Shown: in pieces, positions 55,806-64,000 of the stretch
How the letters are laid out: every line of letters starts with the position of its first letter
How positions within the stretch are numbered: the stretch's first letter is position 1
Translations under genes and position numbers: made by a program
Source: Hippasteria phrygiana
Taxonomy: Eukaryota > Echinodermata > Asteroidea > Valvatida > Goniasteridae
DNA: 64,000 nt
Direction of reading: 5' to 3'
NCBI GenBank assembly: GCA_037893225.1
Contig: JAZGUH010000199.1
Coordinates: forward strand, 2,914,001 to 2,978,000
Notes under the pieces: generated by a model
Database searches by the model: none
What the model saw: only the letters and a program-made list of their open reading frames with translations
Told to the model about the DNA's origin: nothing

Positions 55806-56408
55806 GGACAGATGTACAAAATAAAAGTTGAAAAATTCTGGCTATTCACAGATGTATATGAGCGACACCGGCACAATGCCATTTTCAGCTAATTTAAAAT
55901 TTGTTCGCAAGGCAGGCAGAAAACACGCTCTGCCAATTATTCATGGCCGCTTCAATTACAGCTTCAAAGTTTCTGCTTGAGGGAATAGGGAGATAGTGCT
56001 CCTGCAATTGAATATACCGTGACACTATGGATTCTTGTATTACTACTCGAAAACATGAAGAAAAATTACACAATGCCACACTCTGGATTGGTTTACCTGG
56101 ATCGGTTTACCTACATGTAATCTACATTTTTTCCAACTTTTCCTACCCACTCCCCTACATTTGTGGTGAAATTTTAATAAGAGTTTATTAATAAGAAATA
56201 AAAAGGTATTTATAATACATGTACATTTCCGTATGTGACAACACTGTTAAAAAACATGGATAATTTGTTTTCTGCTTTTTTACTTGGAATTTGTGTTAAC
56301 ACGTGTCGGACCCGTGTACAACACAGAGATTTTTCGTAGTGTGAAAAGGCCTTATAGCCGTCAATCAGCCAGGTTGACGATAGACGTCATGCGGGCTCAG
56401 TGGGTTAA

Positions 56409-56602
56409 CCCCTTGTGTACGGATGACGGAATATGGCGCAAAAAACAGTGCCACCAGGCCGGATGACGCCATTGGCCGCTGTTTGTGCAGTTTCAATCCA
56501 TTGTTGGATTATTGACTGCACAAACACATTGTAGCGGTGCGCTTGGCTGCCAGAGCCGCTGCGGCACCCCGACGTCTCACGTAAAATACCGTACTTAAGG
56601 GG
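56409..56602. mobile_element. Family A MITE, copy 5
   Basis: TTAA at 56405-56408 and 56603-56606; ends CCCCTTGTGTACGG and CCGTACTTAAGGGG. Slightly shorter than copy 2 because of an internal loss after GGATTATT. Confidence 0.75.
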
Positions 56603-57159
56603 TTAAGCAGATTTCATTCAAAGTGTAAAATGTGAAATTTATTTAAAAACAATGAAAGATTGTTATCACACAAAAATATAGCCCACCGGTCAAATTTGGT
56701 CTTGGAGCCTGCTGGGCCCAATGCCTAAATTACTGGACTCTGTCCAGCGGTCCTGTGCAAATTTTAAGCCCTGCTCCCTGAAGCATTAATTGACTTCACT
56801 CTAGATCTCTTTCCAAGAACGTCTTTCCATTCGCTCTCTTTCCAAGAACGTCTCGGTTGGCAAGTTTCTACGATGTTCTCTGATGTCATTATGCCAATTC
56901 CTGCTGGTTATGGTTCATTAAAATTCAAAGTGCGTTAATTTTAAAATCACCAACCCGTGCCCAGGCATTTCCAAACAAGGTAATTAAAGTTGAATTATAA
57001 TGGACAGAACTGCCTGTTCATGGACACGTACATGTAGAGCGAATTTTCGAGAACTTGTGGCAGATGCTATGTATGGGGCATACAGATGAAGTACATATCA
57101 CGAGCATAATAGGATTATAAAATTGCTACACAACTGTCTATGTAATCACGTATGTTATG

Positions 57160-57277
57160 GTTGTACCGCGGTCCTCGCCAACTTACAGCCGAAGTGAAAA
57201 TTGTTGGCATTCTGCGAGGGCCATCCGTTGCCTCCTAAATGACAGTTTCACCGCTGCGATTTTAAACCCGCGGAAAA
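57160..57277 (+). promoter_or_regulatory. CpG-rich block before the candidate alternative first exon
   Basis: ACCGCGGTCCTCGCC, TGCGAGGGCCATCCG, ACCGCTGCGA and AACCCGCGG stand out in AT-rich intron DNA. Such an isolated block just upstream of an ATG and splice donor suggests an intragenic promoter, as at exon 1. No TATA box. Inferred only from composition and position. Confidence 0.4.
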
Positions 57278-57312
57278 ATGAGCAGAGAGCGGGCATCGTC
57301 GACGCTGTCTAG
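57278..57312 (+). CDS. Candidate alternative first coding exon of the Slo2-like gene
   Basis: ATG at 57278 opens MSRERASSTLS and ends TCTAG|GTATGG, giving 11 codons plus AG, exactly the split arginine codon (AG|G) made by exon 1. Splicing to 61605 would read on as R-V-R-V-E-F in the conserved frame. An in-frame stop precedes the ATG. The donor matches consensus at AG|GTA and has G at +5. Vertebrate KCNT1 (Slack) is known to use alternative promoters and N-termini, which makes such an exon plausible. The protein stretch has no homology I recognise and is very short, so chance is a real alternative. Confidence 0.35.
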
Positions 57313-58194
57313 GTATGGTGAGCACTTTATTTTTGCAACGGTTTCAACAGATTGTTCGTTGCTTTCAGCCTACTGAGAAAAATTTGATCTGTGTTTATTT
57401 TCATGCAGAGAAGTGGAATCTGCGAGAAGGTTATTGAATGTCCTTTGAGAAGTGTTTCCAGTTTGATTCATGCTTTGGTCAATCAGCACTGCTGCATGTA
57501 TTTCTGCTGCATGTTTTGCCCGCAACGTTACAAAATACATGTATGTAGTTGAGCTGTGAATACGATGGCTATACATTTGGTAGTATCTGTTGACTCTGAT
57601 GTTGTGAGTATTATAGAGGATTGGAATCTATGTGGAGGAATTTGTTTCATATATATATATGTTTTTAGAAGTATTTTCAAATTTAAAGCACTGCTTATAC
57701 ATGGAATTTCTGCATACATGTACATGTATGTCAAAACTGAAAGAATGTTTGAGTTTAATCAACATGTCAATTACCAAATACAACATTCGAATGAGTGTTG
57801 ACATTTATCAGTCTTTAATATATTAATTTTTTAATTATAGTTTTTGATTTGGAAGGGGGGAGGTTGGGGGATACATGTACATGTACATTGTTTTTTTACA
57901 TAGCTGTTTATAATGTTAAAGAACATGTACAGATGGGGGCATTGGGGTATTCAAACCGTAGACGAAAAATGTTGCAGAACAATAGAGAACAGCATACGTT
58001 TGGGATTGTGTACAAAACATATGGAGGTCTTCTGAAAGTACAAACAAAAGAGGGACAATAGGACCTCCACGTTTGGAGGTCGATACACGTTTAACTGTAC
58101 GTGAATGTGTACATATACATGTACATGTAGGTTGATGTGTAGAGACCTACAGTTAAATGTACGTATAGAAATATTTTTCCTGTGAAAATGTATT

Positions 58195-58457
58195 TGGGTC
58201 ATTCTATGAATTAGGGGTCCAAAAGTGTGACATGTTTTTGTTACACCTGACCTGTGTAATTTCCCATCAACATGATCAAATATCATTAAAATTGACTTCA
58301 CACTATTTTTACTTGTTTGGCAGGTACATGTACTTTGCTTTACATAATCAGTCTTGGAGATAGAAGGCATTAAAGAATGTGTCCTGAAGTGCAAAATCCT
58401 ATACATGTCAGATGTAACAGGGACACAAATTGGACCCCTAATTTAAAGAATGACCCA
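58195..58457. mobile_element. Inverted-repeat MITE (TGGGTCATTCTATGAATTAG)
   Basis: TGGGTCATTCTATGAATTAG, then GGGTCC, at the left is matched by GGACCCCTAATTT and AAAGAATGACCCA at the right. About 263 bp with CTTCACACTATTTTTACTTG-type filler and no transposase. The target duplication is ambiguous. Confidence 0.65.
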
Positions 58458-58616
58458 TTTTTCAGATGGTTTTTGAAGTTTTAAAGGGACTGATGATGTT
58501 CAAACCTGTTCCTCATGTACATTCATGCTAAGAGCTTCCACATACATTCATGTGCAGGGGCATTTTGTTGTTCACACAGTCCTAGTTTAGTACTCAGAAT
58601 GTTTAAAGTATTATAT

Positions 58617-58782
58617 AGAGTACCGAAGTGATGACGTCAATGCAATGTTTGGAACCAGAATACTTTTGTTATTTTGTGTCTCAATGTGTTTGCATGACTG
58701 GCTGTTAACAAAGGAACAGTCGGAATCTCCATTTGTTTGGAGCCAGTTGTCGTTCCAACTGACGTCAGACTTCGTTACTCTA
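58617..58782 (+). repeat. Dispersed repeat E, copy 2
   Basis: Second copy of the repeat at 44752-44922, with TGATGACGTCAATGC and AACTGACGTCAGACTTCG, which contain CRE-like TGACGTCA cores better preserved than in copy 1. Confidence 0.65.
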
Positions 58783-59029
58783 TTCACAAGTAATTCTACG
58801 TGACTGCAGTCCTGGCGGTATGCCAAGTCTAAAAAGGCCCCTTTATACCATTCATCAACATGTCCTACTTCTGAGCAATTAACCGCGTTTCTTGTCTCCA
58901 TCTTGCCCACATCCTTTCACATCCCTAGATGGGGAGGACGTGTAATTGATGTTCATAGGGATCCTTGGGGCAGAGCTGAGACAAACAGGAATAGGCACGC
59001 TCACAGCAATCACACTGGAAGTGCCAAGG

Positions 59030-59112
59030 CCCAGTGGTTTTAGAGCATTGAATTCGTGGTCGGCGGGTAATTCTGCAAGTTGTGGGTTCGAGCCCAGTCC
59101 TGGGCTATAGCA
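59030..59112 (+). repeat. tRNA-derived fragment (SINE-like)
   Basis: CAGTGGTTTTAGAGCATTG (A-box-like) and GTGGGTTCGAGCCCAG (B-box-like) are spaced as in a tRNA with a longer variable arm. Pairing of the outer stem (AGGCCCAG with CTGGGCTA) is partial. Decayed tRNA-derived repeat is most likely. Confidence 0.45.
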
Positions 59113-59125
59113 TTTCTACGCTTAA

Positions 59126-59338
59126 CCCTAACCATCCCTAACCTGCCAAAATCAAACATCCCATTTGTGTTGAATTTTGTGTGATTGGGTACTGTAGAGC
59201 CTTGGCACCATCACTTTGTATGGGACTTGATGCCCTGATTTTGTCTAAGTACAAAGAATGTGCCATTGGTTTACTACACAGTGTTGGAGTTTGTGTGGTT
59301 AGGGAAGGATTCTAGTAAAAAGCCTTGGGCTGTTAGGG
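59126..59338. mobile_element. TTAA-flanked MITE, family C variant
   Basis: TTAA at 59122-59125 and 59339-59342; ends CCCTAACCATCCC and GGCTGTTAGGG. Inside are AATCAAACATCCCATTTG and GCCTTGGCACCATC words. No coding frame. Confidence 0.7.
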
Positions 59339-59614
59339 TTAATATGGGTAGAGGCATGGACTAGTTATTACCCATCCCGACACTATTCATACTGTTAAGA
59401 GATCCGATTATCTCGTCTTGTTTCAGTGTAAGGGGCTGATTCTTCCACACTTTCCTCTGTAGCTCACACCTCGAGAGAGGCCTTTGGCCTTGTAATACGG
59501 GTGATTTGCATATAAAATATAATAAAAATAGTGAAGACGTGCTTGCTGGTTGTGATATTCAATATGCGCATTTTGTAGGGAGCCCTGTAACGATATAAAT
59601 AATGCGCTCATTAA

Positions 59615-59992
59615 CCCTAACCATCTCATAAGTCCTCCGAAATCAGCCGGGCAGTTTTGGGGGATTCTGGAGGATTGAGGCTCTAATTCAGTCTTAGCTG
59701 ATTTTGGAGGATCGAGGTTGAAACAGCTGTTTGAAGTAGGGTTTCGGAGGATTAGAAGGCTCCAGGCATTTTTCGAAATTGTGGTTGATTTTGGAGGATT
59801 GAAATGGGAATGCCGAAGTGCTGGTCTGCTTCACACACTACAGGATACTTGGTGGTAAATTTGACTTTATTCGAATGTAAGCAAGAAATATGGGAGGCTT
59901 TTTTTTTTTGGAGGTTTGAGGAAGAATTTTTGTATGGGAAAGCAATCAGAATGTAGAAGGATTAAGATGTGTCCGAGTCCAAAATATTAGGG
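59615..59992. mobile_element. TTAA-flanked MITE, family C (TTTTGGAGGATTGAGG)
   Basis: TTAA at 59611-59614 and 59993-59996; ends CCCTAACCATCTC and AAATATTAGGG. TTTTGGAGGAT(T/C)GA words are repeated at least four times, as in 14291-14578 and 60274-61156 but more diverged. Confidence 0.7.
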
Positions 59993-60273
59993 TTAATGGA
60001 GCGGTTGAGTAGGTGATTGCCCGCCCAGGTTGACAATCAGCTGCTTTATGAATATTTATTTTGTGGTATTTATCAAGGTGACAGTATATTTGAAACTTTT
60101 CAAACTCACATGTATACTGAGGATTGATACATTTGGTAAAAGGTTTGAACAATTGCCCATTGTGGTAGAATCGTGATATACATGTAATATAAAATATTTG
60201 TCCAATCGCAAAGTGTGTAATTTGACATTAACCTATAAGAGGTATAATTAATAATAATCCATTTATTCATTAA

Positions 60274-61156
60274 CCCTAACCCACCTCAATCCTCCAAAAT
60301 CCTCTTTGCAGTTTTGGAGGATTTTTGAGGATTGAAGATGAATGGTATTTTTAAAAAAAAGAGGATTTTGGAGGATTGAGGATGAATGGTGTTTCAAGCA
60401 AGGAGGATTTTGGAGGATTGAGGATGAATGGTATTTTTTTTAAAGAGGATTTTGAAAGATTAAGGATGAATAAGGAAATAAATATGTGCTGGGCCGGTTT
60501 TAAACATACGTTTAAAACCGCCTTGGGGCCTGGGCGCTTGATAATGACCCAGCACATATTTATTCCCATTCATAAAATGCCTTTTTGTATAATTAAGCAA
60601 ATTTCCAATGATTTTATTCAATTTGTTTTACCTTGGTTTGTAAAACACCCCTTCAGCTATTTAATGGTTCGTGCCACGCGCGAGTTGTGGTAAACATTTC
60701 CTTATATGGAAATTGACGCGCGCGCGACGCGCTCGCCAGGTGGTGCAGAACGCAGCAGTGCCGGTGTAGTGTGAAATTATGGACTCTAAATACGGACGTA
60801 TCGGTAGTATTGCGCTTGCGTTATTAGGAGAGTGACTGGTCGCTCGAGTGTTCAACCAATAAAATGGACCAGATTTTGTAGGACTCTACATTTCGTGTGA
60901 CACCGGAAAAAATGTTTAAAACTGCGCCGTGTTTAAACAACCGTTTAAACACACCCACGTGACAGGCTCTCGACAAAGGGATAGTGAAACTCGCTGAGGC
61001 ATTTATGAATGGTGTTTCAAGCGGAGGATTTTGGAGGATGAACGGTGTTTAAAGCACATGAGGATTTTGGAGGATTGAGGATGAATGCATTTTTTGGGGC
61101 AGGGTAATTGGAGGATTGAGGATGGTTCCTAGCAAAAAGGGTCTAGGGGGTAAGGG
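60274..61156. mobile_element. TTAA-flanked MITE, family C, carrying a 533-bp insertion
   Basis: TTAA at 60270-60273 and 61157-61160; ends CCCTAACCCACC and GGTAAGGG. Outside the insertion (60472-61004) it matches the inverted copy at 14291-14578 unit by unit: GAGGATTTTGGAGGATTGAG, ATGAATGGTGTTTCAAGC, AAAGCACATGAGGATTTTGG and the GTTCCTAGCAAAAAGGGTC end. Confidence 0.75.
60472..61004. mobile_element. Insertion within the family C element, flanked by ATGAAT
   Basis: ATGAAT is present on both sides (60466-60471, 61005-61010). The insert has a CG-rich middle (GACGCGCGCGCGACGCGC), GTTTAAAC words in both halves, and an inverted pair AATAAATATGTGCTGGG / CCCAGCACATATTTATT at 60478-60566. It has no terminal inverted repeats that I can match and no recognisable frame. 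Origin unknown. Confidence 0.55.
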
Positions 61157-61265
61157 TTAAGCACAAATTTTATTCAAATGTGCTGTGCAGTGGTAAAAAC
61201 CGGATACATTAAAATACTAGAAGTTAAAAGTATTCATGTATTATTCAGGTTTTTAATGGTATTAA

Positions 61266-61537
61266 CCCTAACCTACCTGAATCCATCAAAATCCATACCC
61301 CTGTTTTGGAGGATTTCGGCAGATTCAGGATACCTCCATATTGAAACCTGGGGGATTTTTATGGATTGAGGATTGTAAGCCTGGCGGTACTGCAGGATTT
61401 TGATGGATTCAGGATGGATTCAGGATACCTCCAGGATACCTCCATATTGAGCAGTCAACCAAAACCAACTTTTTTGCATAACAAAATAGGTGGATTTTGG
61501 CGGATTCAGGATACTTAAGTTACTCAAGGGTTTAGGG
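61266..61537. mobile_element. TTAA-flanked MITE, family C (GGATTCAGGATACCTCC), copy 2
   Basis: TTAA at 61262-61265 and 61538-61541. Almost colinear with 34591-34850 (CCTGAATCCATCAAAATCC, ACCTCCATATTGAAACCTGG, GCGGTACTGCAGGATTTTG) with a local duplication GGATTCAGGATGGATTCAGG. It ends only 67 bases before the exon 2 splice acceptor. Confidence 0.75.
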
Positions 61538-61604
61538 TTAAAGCTCCTGTTTCAAAGAATCACTATTTTGTTTTTTACCTGCTGTCTCTGTGTTCTCATC
61601 TCAG

Positions 61605-61684
61605 GGTGCGAGTTGAATTCTTTGTCAACGAACAGTCCTTCAAGGAGCGCCTGCAGCTGTACTTCATCAAGAACAAGAGATCCA
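61605..61684 (+). CDS. KCNT1-like (slo2): Slo2/KCNT-type potassium channel, exon 2
   Basis: 80 bases between a strong acceptor (pyrimidine tract then TCTCATCTCAG) and donor TCCA|GTAAGT. With the AG from exon 1 it encodes [20 protein letters not shown], then FIKNKRS. Vertebrate KCNT1 and KCNT2 have at this place VEFYVNENTFKERLKLFF and IKNQRSS, just before the first transmembrane helix, so the match is strong and colinear. The exon ends in phase 1; the next exon should start the LRIRLF-type segment leading into helix S1 and is not found up to 64000. Codon use is GC-richer than the surrounding intron. The channel core, pore and RCK domains lie outside the window. Confidence 0.93.
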
Positions 61685-62105
61685 GTAAGTTATTGTGTAT
61701 TTGGAGTTTTTCAGTTACATGTATCTGTCGTCTGAAACAACCTCACCCCTCCTTCACCCTTGCAGAAATTGGAACACTGCTTGAAAAACCAACTGCAGAT
61801 GATAATCACATTTGTGACCTGGCAGCACAAAGTCGCACTTACGGTTTTCTGAGTTACAAGCAAAAACAACAATTTTCCACTGAAAAGTCAATTTTTGGAT
61901 TTTAGCAACTGCACATTTGAAAAACCCTATTCTATCATATCCCAGATTGTGTTTTTTTTTTACTGAATCCATTCTCGAAATATTTTTGGGGGATGATTTT
62001 TTTGTTTAAACTTGGGTTAAGGTGTGCACAGATCACAAACTTTGAGTTTCATTTTCCCAGTCAAAACAAGTGGTAAAGACTTTGATAACTCCAAAAGGTT
62101 GTATG

Positions 62106-62122
62106 GGGGGGGGGGGGGGGGG
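62106..62122. repeat. G homopolymer
   Basis: About 17 consecutive Gs followed by CGGGGC. Confidence 0.85.
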
Positions 62123-62341
62123 CGGGGCTAGAAATGAGATACCACAACACACGATATTTCAAATTAAAGCTCTTAACCTGTACTTTCAGGAAGTACCATA
62201 ATCTTGATTTTCAAATCTTGCTACAATGTACTTTCTGCTCATTTCGTGGGAACATTTGTGCATGACAAAGAAAAGATGGATTTTAGCACATAAAAGAAAG
62301 TTCTTACTTAATCAAAATGGAACTTCATTTGTACAATGTAA

Positions 62342-62623
62342 CCCCTTGAGTACGTTTTTTTACGGGAGATGTCGGGGTGCCGCGGCGGCTCTGGCAGCCA
62401 AGCGAAACTGCCTCAATGTGTTTGTGCACTCAAGCGTAACATATACACAATAATCCAACAATGGATTGAAACTGCACAAACAGCGGCCAATGGCGTCATC
62501 CGGCCTGGTGGCACTGTTTAATCCAACAATGGATTGAAACTGCACAAACGGAGGTCAATGGCGTCATCCGGCCTGGTGGCACTGTTTCGTTTGCGCCATG
62601 TGGCGTCATCCGTATGCAAGGGG
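62342..62623. mobile_element. Family A MITE, copy 6, with internal duplication
   Basis: Ends CCCCTTGAGTACG and CGTATGCAAGGGG, flanked by mutated TTAA (GTAA and TTGA). A segment of about 68 bp is present twice in tandem (62451-62517 and 62519-62586), each with AATCCAACAATGGATTGAAA, then CTGCACAAAC, then GGCGTCATCCGGCCTGGTGG. The other copies have it once. Confidence 0.75.
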
Positions 62624-63109
62624 TTGATAACAGCACACCTAAATAGAGTGTCTTTAGTGGATTTTGAAAGAAACTGGTCTTGACAAATCAGGGTTGGCTG
62701 ATATAGATCAACATGATTTAAATCGGCCAACCATGTGACAGATAACTCGGTACTTGGCTGATGCTTTTAGTGAATATTTGTATGAAATTCAAGCCCTCTT
62801 AGCACTTAATGTTGTTTTTCTAGAACGTCTCCAGTTGTATCCAAGCTGACTAATAATTTCACCCTGGAAATTTATTAGACTGGATTGCTGGGACTCGCTT
62901 CTTCAATTGCCAAGTTGGAAATTGAATCATCTCGGGCTCGCTCAGCCTGTTGTGATTAATGTCTATTGCTACCCTGGGGGAAAAAGGTGCCCCGTAAGGC
63001 CCCAAAACAAAACAACTTGTGTTGCGCTTAAATGATAAACATCTGGAGGGAGGGTCGTTCGGTTGATTTTCTATTTATTTATTTATTTTTTTCATCCATG
63101 AAAACAACA

Positions 63110-63352
63110 CATGTCATGTAACTTAGAAGTCGGGAGGCAAAAACTGAAGAATTAAGCTTATTTAAAAGTGAGATGGCAAAATACACGATTGTGCCATTCT
63201 AGCTGTATTTCAAGACAATGATTTCAATAAAACGTGTGTATTTTTGTTCAGGAAAAGGTGAGATTTTAAACATTCCTGTAAAAATAAAAAGTAGAAAAAA
63301 AAACGCGACCCGACTTTTTTGACATTTAGGGTCAGTCGCGGAGGGCAACACA
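63110..63352 (+). repeat. Dispersed repeat D, copy 2
   Basis: Matches 32565-32815 in order: GAAGTCGGGAGGCAAAAAC, GACAATGATTTCAATAAAAC, GGAAAAGGTGAGATTTT and GGGTCAGTCGCGGAGGGC. A T/G-rich run with 19 Gs (63369-63387) follows. Confidence 0.65.
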
Positions 63353-63624
63353 AATTTTTCTTTTTTTTGGGGGGGGGGGGGGGGGGGCCTATAATGGCAA
63401 GTGCACACACGCATCCCAGAGGACACAGGTGGCAGCTGCAAATAGTGTATGCAGGATGAATAATGGACTAACACAGTTTGTACAGGTGTGACAAAGTCGG
63501 GCTATGTCCGAAATGGGCATCTACATTTTTTACGTCTGCGTCACGCGTAGTTGTAATGGATGAACACCTACATGAAGACAATAGCCCTAGACAAGAGCGG
63601 AAAGGATGTGTAGTTCATGTGTAG

Positions 63625-63657
63625 ACGTACATGTACATGTACATGTACATGTACATG
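63625..63657. repeat. (ACATGT)n microsatellite
   Basis: Five consecutive TACATG units. The same self-complementary hexamer occurs in short runs throughout the window (for example 27781-27802, 35486-35500, 43398-43410, 58118-58128). Confidence 0.9.
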
Positions 63658-63859
63658 TTGTCTATTCATGTGCATTATGTAGGCATGATAATCAAATCGT
63701 AATGTCGTCCCAACATTCTTCTGGTTGTTGCTTTCAAATGCGAATTATTAGAAATTTCACATTACAACAGATTTTTGCCCTTCCCCAACATGTACGTGGT
63801 GTTAGGCACTGGTGTTAATCAGTGCTTTCCGAGAACCTGTGGGAAAAAAAAATTCACAG

Positions 63860-63962
63860 GCTGACTTGAGCAGGACTCGAACCCGTGACCTGCTTACTAG
63901 TGCAGACACCTTAACCACCGAGCTTGCTGGGGTCGGCTGGCCAGTTCGAATCCAGCATAGCA
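63860..63962 (-). repeat. tRNA-derived fragment (SINE-like, minus)
   Basis: On the minus strand, AAGCTCGGTGGTTAAGGTG (A-box-like) is followed by GTCACGGGTTCGAGTCCTG (good B box) at tRNA spacing for a type with a longer variable region. The 3' strand, CTCAAGTCAGCC, does not pair with the 5' end, so it is a repeat rather than a working tRNA gene. Confidence 0.5.
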
Positions 63963-64000
63963 CCGGTACCACACAGTAAAAACAAAATCCATCTTCAGAT

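Larger units (their letters stand above)
14042..61604 (+). other. First intron of the Slo2-like gene, about 47.6 kb
   Basis: The donor is GTAAGT at 14042; the acceptor is a long pyrimidine tract ending TCTCATCTCAG at 61604. The intron carries the transposon copies listed below. Stretches longer than 300 bases where I see only AT-rich filler, ACATGT runs or short chance frames: 14583-16281, 16304-17045, 17476-17796, 18184-19287, 20671-21149, 21647-23492, 23805-24399, 26327-27091, 27688-28575, 28793-29889, 30039-30432, 31804-32564, 32816-34104, 34855-35538, 40240-41461, 42371-42731, 43206-44072, 44286-44751, 45293-45928, 46649-47992, 48141-49134, 50807-51342, 51607-54846, 54987-55712, 55806-56404, 56607-57159 and 57313-58194. 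I cannot exclude small unrecognised exons or enhancers in them. Confidence 0.8.
61685..64000 (+). other. Start of the second intron of the Slo2-like gene
   Basis: AT-rich sequence with a family A MITE, repeat D and tRNA-derived DNA listed separately. No further coding exon of the channel is recognised. Stretches 61685-62105, 62624-63109 and 63389-63600 hold nothing I can name. Confidence 0.7.

Noticed and set aside
60661..60855. A second alternative first exon, from the CG-rich insert before exon 2
   Set aside because: ATG-started stretches there either stop early or reach a donor (CCAG|GTGGTG) in phase 1, not the phase 2 that exon 2 requires.

Overview
This is eukaryotic DNA: AT-rich, dense in transposons and microsatellites, with spliced exons and tRNA-derived repeats. 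BEL/Pao retrotransposons, many TTAA- and TA-flanked MITEs, abundant ACATGT microsatellite and short CpG-rich blocks suggest an invertebrate metazoan, probably marine (an echinoderm- or amphioxus-like deuterostome is my guess; the window does not prove it). There are no bacterial operons, CRISPR arrays or rRNA genes.

Only one host gene is convincing. It is the 5' end of a plus-strand Slo2/KCNT-type (sodium-activated) potassium channel gene. Exon 1 (13938-14041) encodes the start codon and the conserved [12 protein letters not shown] segment. Exon 2 (61605-61684) encodes the [14 protein letters not shown] segment. The two join in frame (phase 2) across about 47.6 kb, so most of the window is the first intron; the rest of the channel lies beyond the right edge. 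A CpG-rich block at 57160-57312 ends in a tiny ATG-started, donor-ended exon candidate in the same phase, a possible alternative first exon.

Left of the gene: a minus-strand non-LTR retrotransposon ORF1 with three zinc knuckles runs off the window start (1-1190), followed by small repeats. An essentially intact 8.6-kb BEL/Pao LTR retrotransposon lies on the minus strand at 4682-13249, with 610-bp LTRs that differ at one base, AATAT target duplications and an unbroken 2096-residue polyprotein. Its 5' LTR lies about 690 bp from the channel start codon, head to head.

The intron and its flanks are a patchwork of non-autonomous DNA transposons, several bounded precisely by target duplications: hAT elements (8-bp duplications) at 19391-20496, 21158-21637, 30441-31069 and 41470-42045; a pogo-like TA element at 35541-36794 holding a fold-back TA element (35855-36532); a CACTA-type element (36916-40236) holding a TTAA element (38850-39459); and some 25 short TTAA-flanked elements of several families whose ends read CCCTAACC, CCCTCC or CCCCTTG, as in piggyBac. 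A 5'-truncated, frameshifted non-LTR reverse transcriptase fragment is at 49135-50806. I find no evidence of a wholly new multi-gene system; the notable points are the giant transposon-filled intron, the candidate alternative first exon, the young BEL element beside the promoter, and several DNA-transposon families of uncertain superfamily.
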